Of a DNA stretch of 64,000 nt, positions 1-8,172 are shown one piece after another. The translations under genes were made by a program, and so were the position numbers. Under the pieces are notes generated by a model. That model had not been told where the DNA came from. It did not search any database and saw only the letters and a list, made by a program, of their open reading frames with translations. The DNA lies in assembly GCF_007827695.1 (NCBI RefSeq), contig NZ_VITA01000010.1, positions 124,001-188,000 on the forward strand, given 5' to 3'. Positions within the stretch are counted from its first letter, which is position 1. Each line of letters starts with the position of its first letter. This DNA is from Sinorhizobium medicae. Lineage in GTDB: Bacteria > Pseudomonadota > Alphaproteobacteria > Rhizobiales > Rhizobiaceae.

Positions 1-633
1 TATCTGAAGGACACCGGATCAGAGCGAGGTCGCAAGCCCGAACAAGGTCCCGCAGATCGCAAAGACATCCACGATATGCCGGATAGGCCCGTGAATGCGC
101 TCCTTGAGCAGCGGCTAAAGCCCCGATCGGACCGTGAGGGGTAGATTGTAGCGGTAACCGAAATAGGCCAGGGACAGTCCGACCACTGAATATATTGCCC
201 AGGCGTGTACGCCCCAATGGAAGAAGGTTACGCTCATCGCCTCACGCTGGGCAGCGATGGTCAAGGGTTCGGCCTCGGGTGGAGAGGCGAAATGCGTCAT
301 CGGCTCGCCGACGGCAAAGTACATGAGCCCGATGCCCATGCCGGCGGCGAACAGCATGGCGATCCAGGACAGGTAGCGGAACTCGGGTTCGGAATCCTCC
401 GGCCCGAGCTTCAATTCGTTATAGCGGCTAAATGCCATGAAAATCATCGAAAACAGGAAGATGGCCACTGCGAGCAGATAGAGCCAGCCGAAACCGGAGA
501 GGATCGTCGCCTGGATCCCGCTGAAAATGGATTCAGCTCTCTTGGGCGCAACCACCCCGATTGCGCCGAAAAGGGCGATGACGGTCACCGACCCGGCGAA
601 TACCGGAAAATTCACTGTGAAACGCTGGGCCAA
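1..633 (-). pseudogene. BCCT-family betaine/choline transporter, broken by two in-frame stops (partial at window edge)
   Basis: The first 172 codons encode the N-terminal part of a BCCT (betaine/carnitine/choline) sodium- or proton-coupled symporter, with family stretches such as [20 protein letters not shown] and [12 protein letters not shown]. After RSGL an amber codon (115-117) stands where relatives usually have Tyr. The same frame then continues with clear BCCT sequence ([18 protein letters not shown], then [13 protein letters not shown]) until an opal codon (19-21) where Gly is expected. Both look like point nonsense changes in otherwise intact sequence, and GPIRH in place of the usual GPIGH is a further likely change. 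The start appears to be TTG at 633 with a GGGAGG box just upstream. Family identity is clear; loss of function is inferred, since about two thirds of the transporter is missing. Stop-codon readthrough or sequencing error would be the alternatives. The 120 bases between this gene and 754 hold no gene. Confidence 0.8.
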
Positions 634-753
634 ATGCCACCTCCCGACAAGGTCTGCGCGTGAAAACGGGATTGGGAAAAGAACGCCCGATCACGGCCGA
701 TTCCCGGCCCGGTATCATAACACGGGCTCACAAGTCGGCTTTCATCCTTCGCG

Positions 754-2097
754 TCACGGCATAGTCGGGTTGAGGGGAAGCAAGGCCGGCTTGCGGCCGG
801 GCGCTTCCGTTTCCTGCATCAACCAGGCTTCCCGAGCCTTCTTCAGGCCGGGCAGAAGCAAGCCTGCTCCTAACGGCTGGGATGCTTGCTGAGAAGCGTA
901 ACGCGTTCTCTGCCAGGCCTGGTAAACCTGCTTGGTCTCGGCATCCGCGAAGCGCCCAAGCCAAAGTTCGAGCGGCATCGCTCCCGCTTTGCGCGACCAA
1001 GCGTCGAGCGCGCGCGCGATCGCGTCGTCTCGGCCGCTTTTGCACGCCTGCTCCACTTGCCGGAAAAAAGCCGGCTCCGACTGCCGCTCTCTCGAGCGGC
1101 GCTCTTGCCACCAGGCTTCCAGCCGGGACAATCCGTTGGCGGCAACCCAAAGCGAGGAGGCGGTGAGAAGCACGATCCCCCCGATCAGAGCCAGGTGCAG
1201 CCAGTCGAAGGCATCGCGTTGCGGCTCCGGCGCGGGGGGCGCAAGAGCAGGGGAGAGGGCGGCCGCCGCTGAAACCGTCACGCTGACCGCGGGAGCCGTG
1301 GCCGACTGGGTCTTCGCCGAAGCCGGGTCGAACCAGCTAACGGTCACGGCAGGCAGAACATAATTGCCGGCGTCTTGGAAGAGATAGCTTGCAACGTCCT
1401 TGCGGAGGCCCGCGATCGACTGGCCGTTGCGGTCCGTCTCTTCCGAAAGTGAAGGATCCTGCCGGTAGAGGCGGACACCCTGAGGAGCCGTAAAGTCCGG
1501 TTCGGGGATCATCATGGCGCGAAGCCCTTCGGCCCGCACCGTGACCGTGCGAACCATCGTATCGCCAGCCTTCAACTGCGCCGGATCCTGATCCAGTTCC
1601 TGGCTGACGCTGACTTTTGCCGCAACGATACCGGGACTATCGCCGGCGGTGCCCGGCGCGCTTCGAACTGTGAAGCGAAGCGGCGGAAACGTGACCTCGC
1701 CCCGGGTGGCCTGAGGGGGGACCGCTGCATAGCCGAAGGTGATCGGGACGGGGGGCAAGGTAAAATCGCCGGCCGCCTGCGGTACTATTATGTAGGTGCG
1801 CCGAATGCCGGAATAGGGCGTTCCGTCGATCGTTTCGTTGAGGTTCAGTGCCCTTCCGTCGTCAAGCGTCACTATCGCGCCTGGAATATCGATTGCGGGG
1901 AATTGAGGCGATTGCAGGAAGTAGTTCGGGACGAGGACGTCGACGTCTACAAGGATTTGCTGGCCGGCATAGAGCGTTCCCTGCGACTGCAGCGCTGCCC
2001 GGGCGAGCGGATCGGCGGAGAGTGCCGGGCCTTGGGTCGAAAGCCAGCAGAACAGGACTGCAAGAAGACGGTACAAACGGGGGGCCGCGATCGTCAT
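754..2097 (-). CDS. BatD-like exported protein of the MoxR/Bat operon
   Basis: A 447-residue protein with an N-terminal signal segment (RLYRLLAVLFCWLSTQGPALSA), a beta-rich extracytoplasmic region, and one transmembrane helix near residues 300-325 (LALIGGIVLLTASSLWVAA) followed by a basic cytoplasmic tail. This architecture and the position at the end of a MoxR operon match BatD (oxygen/aerotolerance family). BatD proteins are thought to work with the VWA proteins BatA and BatB in the cell envelope; the molecular role is unknown. ATG 2097 overlaps the stop of the upstream VWA-TPR gene (ATGA), which argues against the longer reading frame that begins further upstream. It is the last gene of the operon. 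Confidence 0.75.
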   Translation of the reverse strand: MTIAAPRLYRLLAVLFCWLSTQGPALSADPLARAALQSQGTLYAGQQILVDVDVLVPNYFLQSPQFPAIDIPGAIVTLDDGRALNLNETIDGTPYSGIRRTYIIVPQAAGDFTLPPVPITFGYAAVPPQATRGEVTFPPLRFTVRSAPGTAGDSPGIVAAKVSVSQELDQDPAQLKAGDTMVRTVTVRAEGLRAMMIPEPDFTAPQGVRLYRQDPSLSEETDRNGQSIAGLRKDVASYLFQDAGNYVLPAVTVSWFDPASAKTQSATAPAVSVTVSAAAALSPALAPPAPEPQRDAFDWLHLALIGGIVLLTASSLWVAANGLSRLEAWWQERRSRERQSEPAFFRQVEQACKSGRDDAIARALDAWSRKAGAMPLELWLGRFADAETKQVYQAWQRTRYASQQASQPLGAGLLLPGLKKAREAWLMQETEAPGRKPALLPLNPTMP

Positions 2098-3662
2098 TGG
2101 CGGTCCTCCTGCGATGCTTCGATCGCGAACTTGCGCGCCAGAAGGGCGGCAGGGGAAACCTGAATGTTGCGCATCCACATCTCGGCCGTCTGTGCGCCCG
2201 TCTGGACCTCGCCCTCCTTGCCGTGCTTGGCCTTGTCGTCAAATTGGACTTCGTCGGGATCGAGCCCCGCTGCCTCCTGCTGCTTGTCGTCTTCCTGCTT
2301 GTCCTTTTCCTCTTTGCGGCGTTCCGCCAGCGCAAGATTGGTCTTTGCCTCGGCCCAGCCGGTGCGCTGCTTGAGCGCCTGCTGATAGGCGCCGATCGCC
2401 TCTTCCGGCTTGTCGAGATGCATCAGCGAATTGCCCTGGTTAAAATAGCTCTCGGGTGCCGTCGACTGGGCAAATGCGTCGATTGCGTCCTGATAGCGGC
2501 CGGCGCGATAGAGTGAGACGCCTCGCCATTCCGGGTCGGAAAAATGTTCGGCCGCGGCAGCATAGTCGCCGCGTGAGAAGGCGCGCTGCCCTTGTTGGTC
2601 GGGCGTCAGCCACAGGTCCATGAAGTCCGCCGCCTCCGCCCGTCCGGGCATGTGGAACGACAGGATGAGCACGACGGTCCCGAGCCAGCGGACGTGATGA
2701 CCCCGGCGGAAGGTGAGCGCGACGAGGATCGCGACCACTATGGTCAGATACCATCCCATATCGCGCCAGCGGGTCAGACCTTCCTCCGTTCTTTGTGCGA
2801 AGGACGTCTGAATGCGCCGGACGATCCAGTCGACGTCGCCGTCGTCCAGGGTGACCGTCGCCACCTGCGCAGAAGAGGAAGACCTGAGTTCTTGCAGTGC
2901 GTCGACATCGAGCCGCGCCAGAACGCGGGCACCGGTGCCGTCTGTCAGATAGGCGCCGCTTTCGGTCTTCACGGGTCCGCCTGCTTCCGTGCCGATACCC
3001 AGCACCATCAGGTCGTTGCGGCCCTCATACTGCGAAAAGGCGGTGAAGGCGCTTTGCTCGATCCCGTCGGTCAAAAAGAGGATCGTGCCTGGCGCCGGCT
3101 CGTCCGCAAGAGCTGCCTCGGCGGCTTCGAGCGCCTTGGCGGTATTCTTGCCCTCGACAGGCATAAGTGCGGGCGACAGCGCCGCAAGGTACGTGGAGAT
3201 GAGTGACGCATCTTCGGTCAGGGGCAAGACCATGTGAGCCGAGCCTGCATAGGCGAACAATGCGGTTCGGGCACCTTTCCGTTTTGCCATGATGTCGCGT
3301 ACCTTGAGCTTGGCGCGCTCCAGCCGCGTCGGCGAGATGTCGGTGGCGTTCATCGTTGGGCCGAGGTCGACCGCGATGACGAGCGGGGCGGTGTCTTCGA
3401 CGAAGGGCGGACGTTCCCGCTCCCATGTGGGTCCGGCCGCGGCAAGACCGGAAAGGGCGATCAGGCCGGCGACCAGGTAGACGGGTCGAAATCCGCTCTG
3501 CCGGCCACGGTCAATGAGGAGATGATCGAGCAGGTTCGGAGCGATCAGGTGCTTCCAGCGGGACCGCATGTCCGATTGCCGCCGCATCAGCCATACGAGC
3601 AGTCCCGCTGCCAGGACCGCGAGCAGCCACCAGGGGCGGAGAAAATGGAAATCGGCAATCAT
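2094..3662 (-). CDS. VWA-domain and TPR protein (BatB/BatC-type fusion)
   Basis: A 522-residue membrane protein. Two N-terminal helices (residues 10-26 and 60-76) are followed by a von Willebrand A domain (about 93-290), another membrane helix (about 306-326), and a C-terminal region with TPR-like repeats (for example YFNQGNSLMHLDKPEEAIGA) ending in a charged Lys/Glu/Asp-rich tail. In other bacteria BatB (VWA) and BatC (TPR) are often separate genes; here they are joined. The metal-ion-dependent adhesion site is unusual: the first motif reads D99-L-G-P-T103 where the consensus is DxSxS, although the later TDG motif is kept. The start overlaps the stop of the preceding BatA-like gene and the stop overlaps batD, so translation is probably coupled. 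Confidence 0.8.
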   Translation of the reverse strand: MIADFHFLRPWWLLAVLAAGLLVWLMRRQSDMRSRWKHLIAPNLLDHLLIDRGRQSGFRPVYLVAGLIALSGLAAAGPTWERERPPFVEDTAPLVIAVDLGPTMNATDISPTRLERAKLKVRDIMAKRKGARTALFAYAGSAHMVLPLTEDASLISTYLAALSPALMPVEGKNTAKALEAAEAALADEPAPGTILFLTDGIEQSAFTAFSQYEGRNDLMVLGIGTEAGGPVKTESGAYLTDGTGARVLARLDVDALQELRSSSSAQVATVTLDDGDVDWIVRRIQTSFAQRTEEGLTRWRDMGWYLTIVVAILVALTFRRGHHVRWLGTVVLILSFHMPGRAEAADFMDLWLTPDQQGQRAFSRGDYAAAAEHFSDPEWRGVSLYRAGRYQDAIDAFAQSTAPESYFNQGNSLMHLDKPEEAIGAYQQALKQRTGWAEAKTNLALAERRKEEKDKQEDDKQQEAAGLDPDEVQFDDKAKHGKEGEVQTGAQTAEMWMRNIQVSPAALLARKFAIEASQEDRQ

Positions 3663-4663
3663 GCTTCAGCCTCGTTGTTTCGCCTGCGGGCGGCACTAAC
3701 CGAGAGAAGCCACATTAGGGCATGATAGCCGAGTACGAGGAGGACGGCAGCGCCGAGTGGGTAGTGGAACAGCTCGATGCGCGGGCGCCAGCTCAGCGTT
3801 TTCTGGTTCGCCGGTGTGATGCTGTCGAGCAGCGTGTATATCTCGGCGAGCGCTTGCTGGTCCTGACCGAAGAAATAGCGTCCTCCGGTAGCCGTGGCGA
3901 TCTTTTGCAGCGTCTCGGTATCGAGCTTTTCCTCTCCCTGGGCGTCGGGATTGCCGATGCCGACCGTATGAATACGGATGTGGTTCTGGCTCGCAATCTC
4001 GGCGGCCTTGTCCGGCGGCATCTTGCTGGCGGTGTCGTTGCCGTCGGTCAGAACGACCAGCACCTTGTCAGGAGCCTGGCTCTGCTGGAACAGTTTTATC
4101 GAAAGCCCCAGCGCATCGCCGAGAGCCGTTTTTGGGCCGGCCATGCCCGGTAAGGCGCCGGTCAGCATGGACCGGACGGTGGCATGATCCATGGTGAAGG
4201 GAACGAGCGGATAGGGGGCGTCACCGAAAGCGACGAGACCGAGGCGATCATACGGACGGCGATCGACAAAGTCTGCCACCACGGTCTTCACCGCATCTAC
4301 CCGCGCCTGAAGATTGCCCTGCGGGTCGCTGAAGTCGCGCGTGTCCATCGATTGCGAGAGGTCGAGCGCGAGCATCAGATCGCGCTGGGGCTCGGTCTTC
4401 TCGATCGGCGGCTCTACGAATTGCGGCCGGGCAAGCGCCGTCAACACCAGGAGCCAGCAGATCGGCGCGATGATCTTCTGCAGGAGGTTGGCACGCGGCA
4501 CGACCGAGCCTTCCGTCGGGCCGATGCCAGCGGCCCGGGTGATGTCCTCGAAAAAGGGAATGCGCACTGCCGGCGTCTGTTCCCGATAGGGCGGCAGCAG
4601 CCACCAGACGAACAGGGGTGCCGGCAGAAGCAGCAGGAGCCAGGGATGATCAAGGACGTACAT
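3659..4663 (-). CDS. BatA-like VWA-domain membrane protein
   Basis: A 334-residue protein with two N-terminal membrane segments (WLLLLLPAPLFVWWLLP and IIAPICWLLVLTALA), a VWA domain with an intact MIDAS (DLSQS, then TDGND), and a C-terminal helix (YPLGAAVLLVLGYHALMWLL). The two-helix/VWA/one-helix plan is that of BatA. ATG 4663 (MYVLDHPW) was chosen because the frame upstream of it is arginine-rich and overlaps the previous gene, whose stop lies only 14 bases inside this start. It probably forms a membrane complex with the other VWA protein encoded next, under control of the MoxR ATPase. Confidence 0.8.
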   Translation of the reverse strand: MYVLDHPWLLLLLPAPLFVWWLLPPYREQTPAVRIPFFEDITRAAGIGPTEGSVVPRANLLQKIIAPICWLLVLTALARPQFVEPPIEKTEPQRDLMLALDLSQSMDTRDFSDPQGNLQARVDAVKTVVADFVDRRPYDRLGLVAFGDAPYPLVPFTMDHATVRSMLTGALPGMAGPKTALGDALGLSIKLFQQSQAPDKVLVVLTDGNDTASKMPPDKAAEIASQNHIRIHTVGIGNPDAQGEEKLDTETLQKIATATGGRYFFGQDQQALAEIYTLLDSITPANQKTLSWRPRIELFHYPLGAAVLLVLGYHALMWLLSVSAARRRNNEAEA

Positions 4664-5171
4664 TGTGACCCTCGATCCATTGGCGTGCGGACGCGAGCCT
4701 CTGGCGCGCAGTGGCTTCGTCCATTGCGGCGAGCGTCGCCGGGCGGTATTCGCTTTCAGCGAAGAAACGGTAGGCCTCGCCGTCGATCCTCGCCCTTCCG
4801 GCATGAGCCTCGAGGAAATCGGACCATTCCTTTCCGCTTAGGGAAGCGACTGTTTCCCGCTGCCAGGCCGCAAGGGCCGTGCGCTTGACGAGGGCAGGGA
4901 GGCTCTGCATGGCGTGCCGGCGTCCCGACGGCTGATCGACTTCCTTCTCGAACCGCGAAAGCTCGGCGAGCGCCTCGCGGCGATAGCGGTTGCGCTTGTA
5001 CTGGCGCAGTCGGTGCCAGAGGACGGCTGCAAGGACGATCGCGACCAATCCGAAGAGTGCCGCCCAGCCCCAGGTGGCCGGCAGCATCGAGACTCGCGGA
5101 GGCAAGGCGATGTCTGCCATCTGCCGCAGAGTAGCGGCGAGCATAGGATCGGGCGCTGGGGTCGGATCCAT
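4650..5171 (-). CDS. DUF4381 membrane protein of the MoxR operon
   Basis: A 173-residue protein with one membrane helix near residues 33-49 (GWAALFGLVAIVLAAVLW) and a basic, helical cytoplasmic C-terminus. Size, topology and its place between a DUF58 gene and a BatA-like VWA gene match DUF4381 proteins, which accompany MoxR/Bat operons. No enzymatic motif is visible. GGAGG lies about 7 bases before ATG 5171, and the preceding DUF58 gene ends immediately before it. Confidence 0.7.
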   Translation of the reverse strand: MDPTPAPDPMLAATLRQMADIALPPRVSMLPATWGWAALFGLVAIVLAAVLWHRLRQYKRNRYRREALAELSRFEKEVDQPSGRRHAMQSLPALVKRTALAAWQRETVASLSGKEWSDFLEAHAGRARIDGEAYRFFAESEYRPATLAAMDEATARQRLASARQWIEGHNVRP

Positions 5172-6167
5172 CTATCGCCTCCTTTGCCGCCAGGCGAGTT
5201 GAGCGAGAAGCGTGCGCAATTGCGGGGCGACCTCCTCGGCAGCGGAAACGGGCAGCATGGGCAGGCCCATCTCCTCCTGCCAAGAAAGCAGCTCTCGGCC
5301 TCTGTTGCGCGCAAAGCTGTCGACCGCATCGCGAACATTGCTACGGCCGAACTGCAGTTCGGCCTGCAGAGCGCCGCCGCTCACCACCATGTCGCCCTGG
5401 CGCGGCAGGTCCAGGAGGAATGGATCGTAGATGAGGATGGCAATGACGTCGTTTGAGACGGACATCCGCAAGAGAAGATCGCGTGTCTCCGGCCCGTGCC
5501 CATCGAAATCGCTGATGACGATAATCAGATGGTCGTGCTGCGCGACGGCTGCGACGTTGCCCAGGACGGCATTGAGTTGACCGGGCGCCCTCTCGATATC
5601 CGAGCCCGCGCTAAGTGCCTTGTTCTGGAGCGAAATCGTTTCGGCGAAGCGGATGACGGATCCGCGGCTGCGGTGCGGCCGGATGGACTCCTGCTTCAGG
5701 TCGTTGAAGACCACGCCGCCGACGCGATCGCCAAGCGCCATAACGCGCCAGGCGCAGAGCGCCGCCGCTTCAGCGGCGGCCACCGATTTCATCGACCGGC
5801 GGCTGCCGAAGAACATATTGGTGCGCTGGTCGACGATGACGAGGGCGGGTCGGTCCTTCTCTTCGTTATAGACGCGCACGAAAGGTTGACCCGTTCGGGC
5901 GGTGACGCGCCAGTCGATCGTGCGGATATCGTCGCCCGGCATGTAGGTCCGAAGCTCCTCGAAGCTCAGCCCACGGCCGCGCATGCGCGATTCATGGCGC
6001 CCGGCAAGGAAGCGGCGGACGGGGGCCTTGCGCAGGAATGTCAGGTCGGCGGCCATCGATTCGAGCGCCACGAGATTGTCGACGGAAACGTAGGCACCGT
6101 CTGAAGCGCCGGCGGCCCGACGTAGGATTTCCTTCGTTCTTCCGAATGCGGGCAGAGAAATTGCCAT
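5172..6167 (-). CDS. DUF58 (VWA-like) protein of the MoxR operon
   Basis: A 331-residue soluble protein with the DUF58 core signature (GRGLSFEELRTYMPGDDIRTIDW followed by ARTGQPFVRVYNEEKD), typical of proteins encoded directly after MoxR. DUF58 proteins carry a VWA-like fold and are thought to be clients or partners of the MoxR chaperone-like ATPase. ATG 6167 is preferred over the TTG at 6182 because a GGAGG box lies between the two, correctly spaced for the inner ATG. The gene follows moxR by 15 bases. Confidence 0.82.
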   Translation of the reverse strand: MAISLPAFGRTKEILRRAAGASDGAYVSVDNLVALESMAADLTFLRKAPVRRFLAGRHESRMRGRGLSFEELRTYMPGDDIRTIDWRVTARTGQPFVRVYNEEKDRPALVIVDQRTNMFFGSRRSMKSVAAAEAAALCAWRVMALGDRVGGVVFNDLKQESIRPHRSRGSVIRFAETISLQNKALSAGSDIERAPGQLNAVLGNVAAVAQHDHLIIVISDFDGHGPETRDLLLRMSVSNDVIAILIYDPFLLDLPRQGDMVVSGGALQAELQFGRSNVRDAVDSFARNRGRELLSWQEEMGLPMLPVSAAEEVAPQLRTLLAQLAWRQRRR

Positions 6168-6182
6168 CGCAAGTCCTCCCAA

Positions 6183-7154
6183 TCAGGCAGTTGCCACCTT
6201 CTCCACGATCCGGTCGACCGCCTGGTCCGCTGTGACCCCGCCGGCGTGGGCCTCGTAGGAGAGCACGAGCCGGTGGCGGAATACGTCGTGCACGATAGCC
6301 TGTACGTCATCTGGCGTCACGAAATCGCGGCCTTTCAACCAGGCGTGAGCGCGCGAGACCTTGTCGAGCCCGATCACGCCACGCGGGCTGGCGCCGACCT
6401 GGATCCATTTGGCAAGTTCCGTATCGATCTTGTCAGGATAGCGCGTCGCCATGACGAGCGCGACGATATAGTCCTCGACCGGCCTGGAGACTGCGATCTC
6501 CGATATTTCCCGGCGTGCGGCGAGCACCACCTCGGCCGCAAGCTTCTGCGCCTCGGCGCCCTTGGCGTGAGGCTCCCGTTCCTCGGAGCGCACGAGCTCC
6601 ATGATCGCAACTTCCGAATTCGCGTCCGGATAGTCGACACGGACATGCATCAGGAAACGGTCGAGCTGAGCCTCCGGTAGGGGGTAGGTGCCTTCCTGCT
6701 CGATCGGGTTCTGCGTCGCCATGACAAGGAAGAGAGCCGGCAGCGGGTGGCTCTGGCCGCCGACGGTGACCTGACGTTCCTCCATCGCCTCGAGAAGAGC
6801 CGATTGCACCTTCGCCGGCGCACGGTTGATCTCATCGGCAAGGATCAGATTGGCGAAGACCGGCCCCTGCTGAAACTTGAACTCGCCCTTGCCGCCTTCG
6901 CTGAAATAGACTTCGGATCCGGTGATGTCGGAAGGCAGCAGGTCGGGGGTGAACTGAATGCGCGACAGGCTGGCTTCGAGGTTCTTGGCCAGGCTCTTGA
7001 TCGCCCTGGTTTTGGCAAGCCCTGGCAGACCCTCGACAAGAAGGTGACCGTTCCCGAGCAGACCAAGCAGGAGACGCTCGATCATCGCCTCCTGACCGAT
7101 GATCGATTGGCCGATTCTTTTGCCGAGTGCCTGGATGTCTTCCCGGTTTCCCAT
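6183..7154 (-). CDS. MoxR-family AAA+ ATPase
   Basis: A 323-residue AAA+ ATPase. Walker A appears as GLPGLAKT, Walker B as LILADEINRAP, sensor 1 as MATQNP, and the LPEAQLDRF arginine-finger region is intact. MoxR ATPases are chaperone-like proteins that help mature or insert VWA-protein complexes. It heads the operon of DUF58, DUF4381, two VWA proteins and BatD. ATG 7154 (MGNRED) has GAGGGA 6-7 bases upstream and is preferred over the ATGs 24-30 bases further out. Confidence 0.88.
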   Translation of the reverse strand: MGNREDIQALGKRIGQSIIGQEAMIERLLLGLLGNGHLLVEGLPGLAKTRAIKSLAKNLEASLSRIQFTPDLLPSDITGSEVYFSEGGKGEFKFQQGPVFANLILADEINRAPAKVQSALLEAMEERQVTVGGQSHPLPALFLVMATQNPIEQEGTYPLPEAQLDRFLMHVRVDYPDANSEVAIMELVRSEEREPHAKGAEAQKLAAEVVLAARREISEIAVSRPVEDYIVALVMATRYPDKIDTELAKWIQVGASPRGVIGLDKVSRAHAWLKGRDFVTPDDVQAIVHDVFRHRLVLSYEAHAGGVTADQAVDRIVEKVATA

Positions 7155-7211
7155 AGTGCTTCCCTCTGTCCTTCCCATATGCATGTTCGCATTCGAGCTA
7201 TTCGGCGAGGC

Positions 7212-7225
7212 GCACGGCGCCGTGC
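7212..7225. repeat. 14-bp perfect palindrome upstream of the MoxR operon
   Basis: GCACGGCGCCGTGC reads identically on both strands. It sits about 58 bases upstream of the moxR start, between moxR and the 3' end of the AspT-like remnant, so it could be an operator for the Bat operon or simply a stem-loop. No regulator is adjacent to support either reading. Confidence 0.35.
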
Positions 7226-7284
7226 ACGTCTAGGCTACATCAAGAAAAAATTTCGCGCCAAGGTCATTCGGACCCCTTCAACTT

Positions 7285-8025
7285 TCAACCTGCGATCGCC
7301 ATGTTCCGGGTCCGGAACCAGCCGAAGACGAGACGCGAGAGAAGCGCACCGCCACCGCCACCGAGCGTCAGGGGTACCGATCCAAGGCGGATCACGAGGC
7401 CTATCAGAAGGCCGACGACAAGCAGGATGTCGCCTTTTTCAAGCACCAGTCCCGGGTCGTTGCCGATGAGCTTGCCGCCGCGTTTGACGCGTTCGATCGA
7501 GATCGTCGCAGCCGGCCCTTTTCTTTCGAGTTCGGAGATGATTCTGCCGGCCGCCCTCTCGACGCTGAAAAGACGACCGACCAGCATGGGCAGCGCAGGC
7601 TGTTCGCCGACGCCGTAGACGCTGGCACCCGCTAGCATCTCTGCTTCCGCCTTGATCGCGTCGTCGCGGATGCTGCGGCCCGTGAACCATTCGACGGTGA
7701 CGAGGCCGGTGATCGCCAGCACCGCGGCCATGATGATCTCGCGTATGGATTGGCGGCCGAGCGAGCGGAAGAATTGCGGGCCGCTCTCGAAGCCGACGGC
7801 GTATATGAAGAGCGCGAACAGGACGGCCTTGATCCCGTTGCCGATAGTCACGCCGATCTGGCTGATCAAAACTGCAACGAGGAGCGAACCGGCAACGCCG
7901 CCGAGCTGGAACTTGCCGAGCTGGAACTTGCCGAACTGGAACTTGCCGATCCAATAGCCGCCCGCGAGCGCCAGGAACAGCGCGATTTCGGGAGACTGGT
8001 GCAGAAGAGACTGAATGAATGTCAC
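7285..8025 (-). pseudogene. Decayed AspT/YidE-type antiporter (internal deletions, truncated C-terminus)
   Basis: The frame encodes 246 residues, less than half of the roughly 540-560 usual for the aspartate:alanine exchanger family. The N-terminus (SPEIALFLALAGGYWIGKFQ, GGVAGSLLVAVLISQIGV, ALFIYAVGFESGPQFF) is a good AspT-type first membrane domain. It then jumps to a piece of the central TrkA-C-like domain (IGNDPGLVLEKGDILLVVG), skipping the rest of the first membrane domain. It ends soon after the start of the second membrane domain (GSVPLTLGGGGGALLS). A five-residue unit is triplicated near the N-terminus. The frame remains open, so a shortened protein could still be made, but the missing helices make transport unlikely. 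Confidence 0.65.
7903..7947 (-). repeat. Three tandem copies of a 15-bp unit
   Basis: On the plus strand the unit GAGCTGGAACTTGCC occurs at 7903 and 7918, and with one change (GAACTGGAACTTGCC) at 7933. It encodes repeated G-K-F-Q-(L/F) in the AspT-like remnant, where I would expect one copy in a normal relative. This is most simply a replication-slippage expansion. Confidence 0.85.
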
Positions 8026-8172
8026 TGATGCCCCCGCTGGAATCCGATGTGAAAAACATGTCTGTCCATTTTTGACCGTCGTTGGGGAAGACTATGGGTA
8101 CACTCGAAAATTCCGGGTCGAGATCCGGCTCTCGCTACTGGGACTCCCTCTGTCGGACCTGGATGGCCGCCC

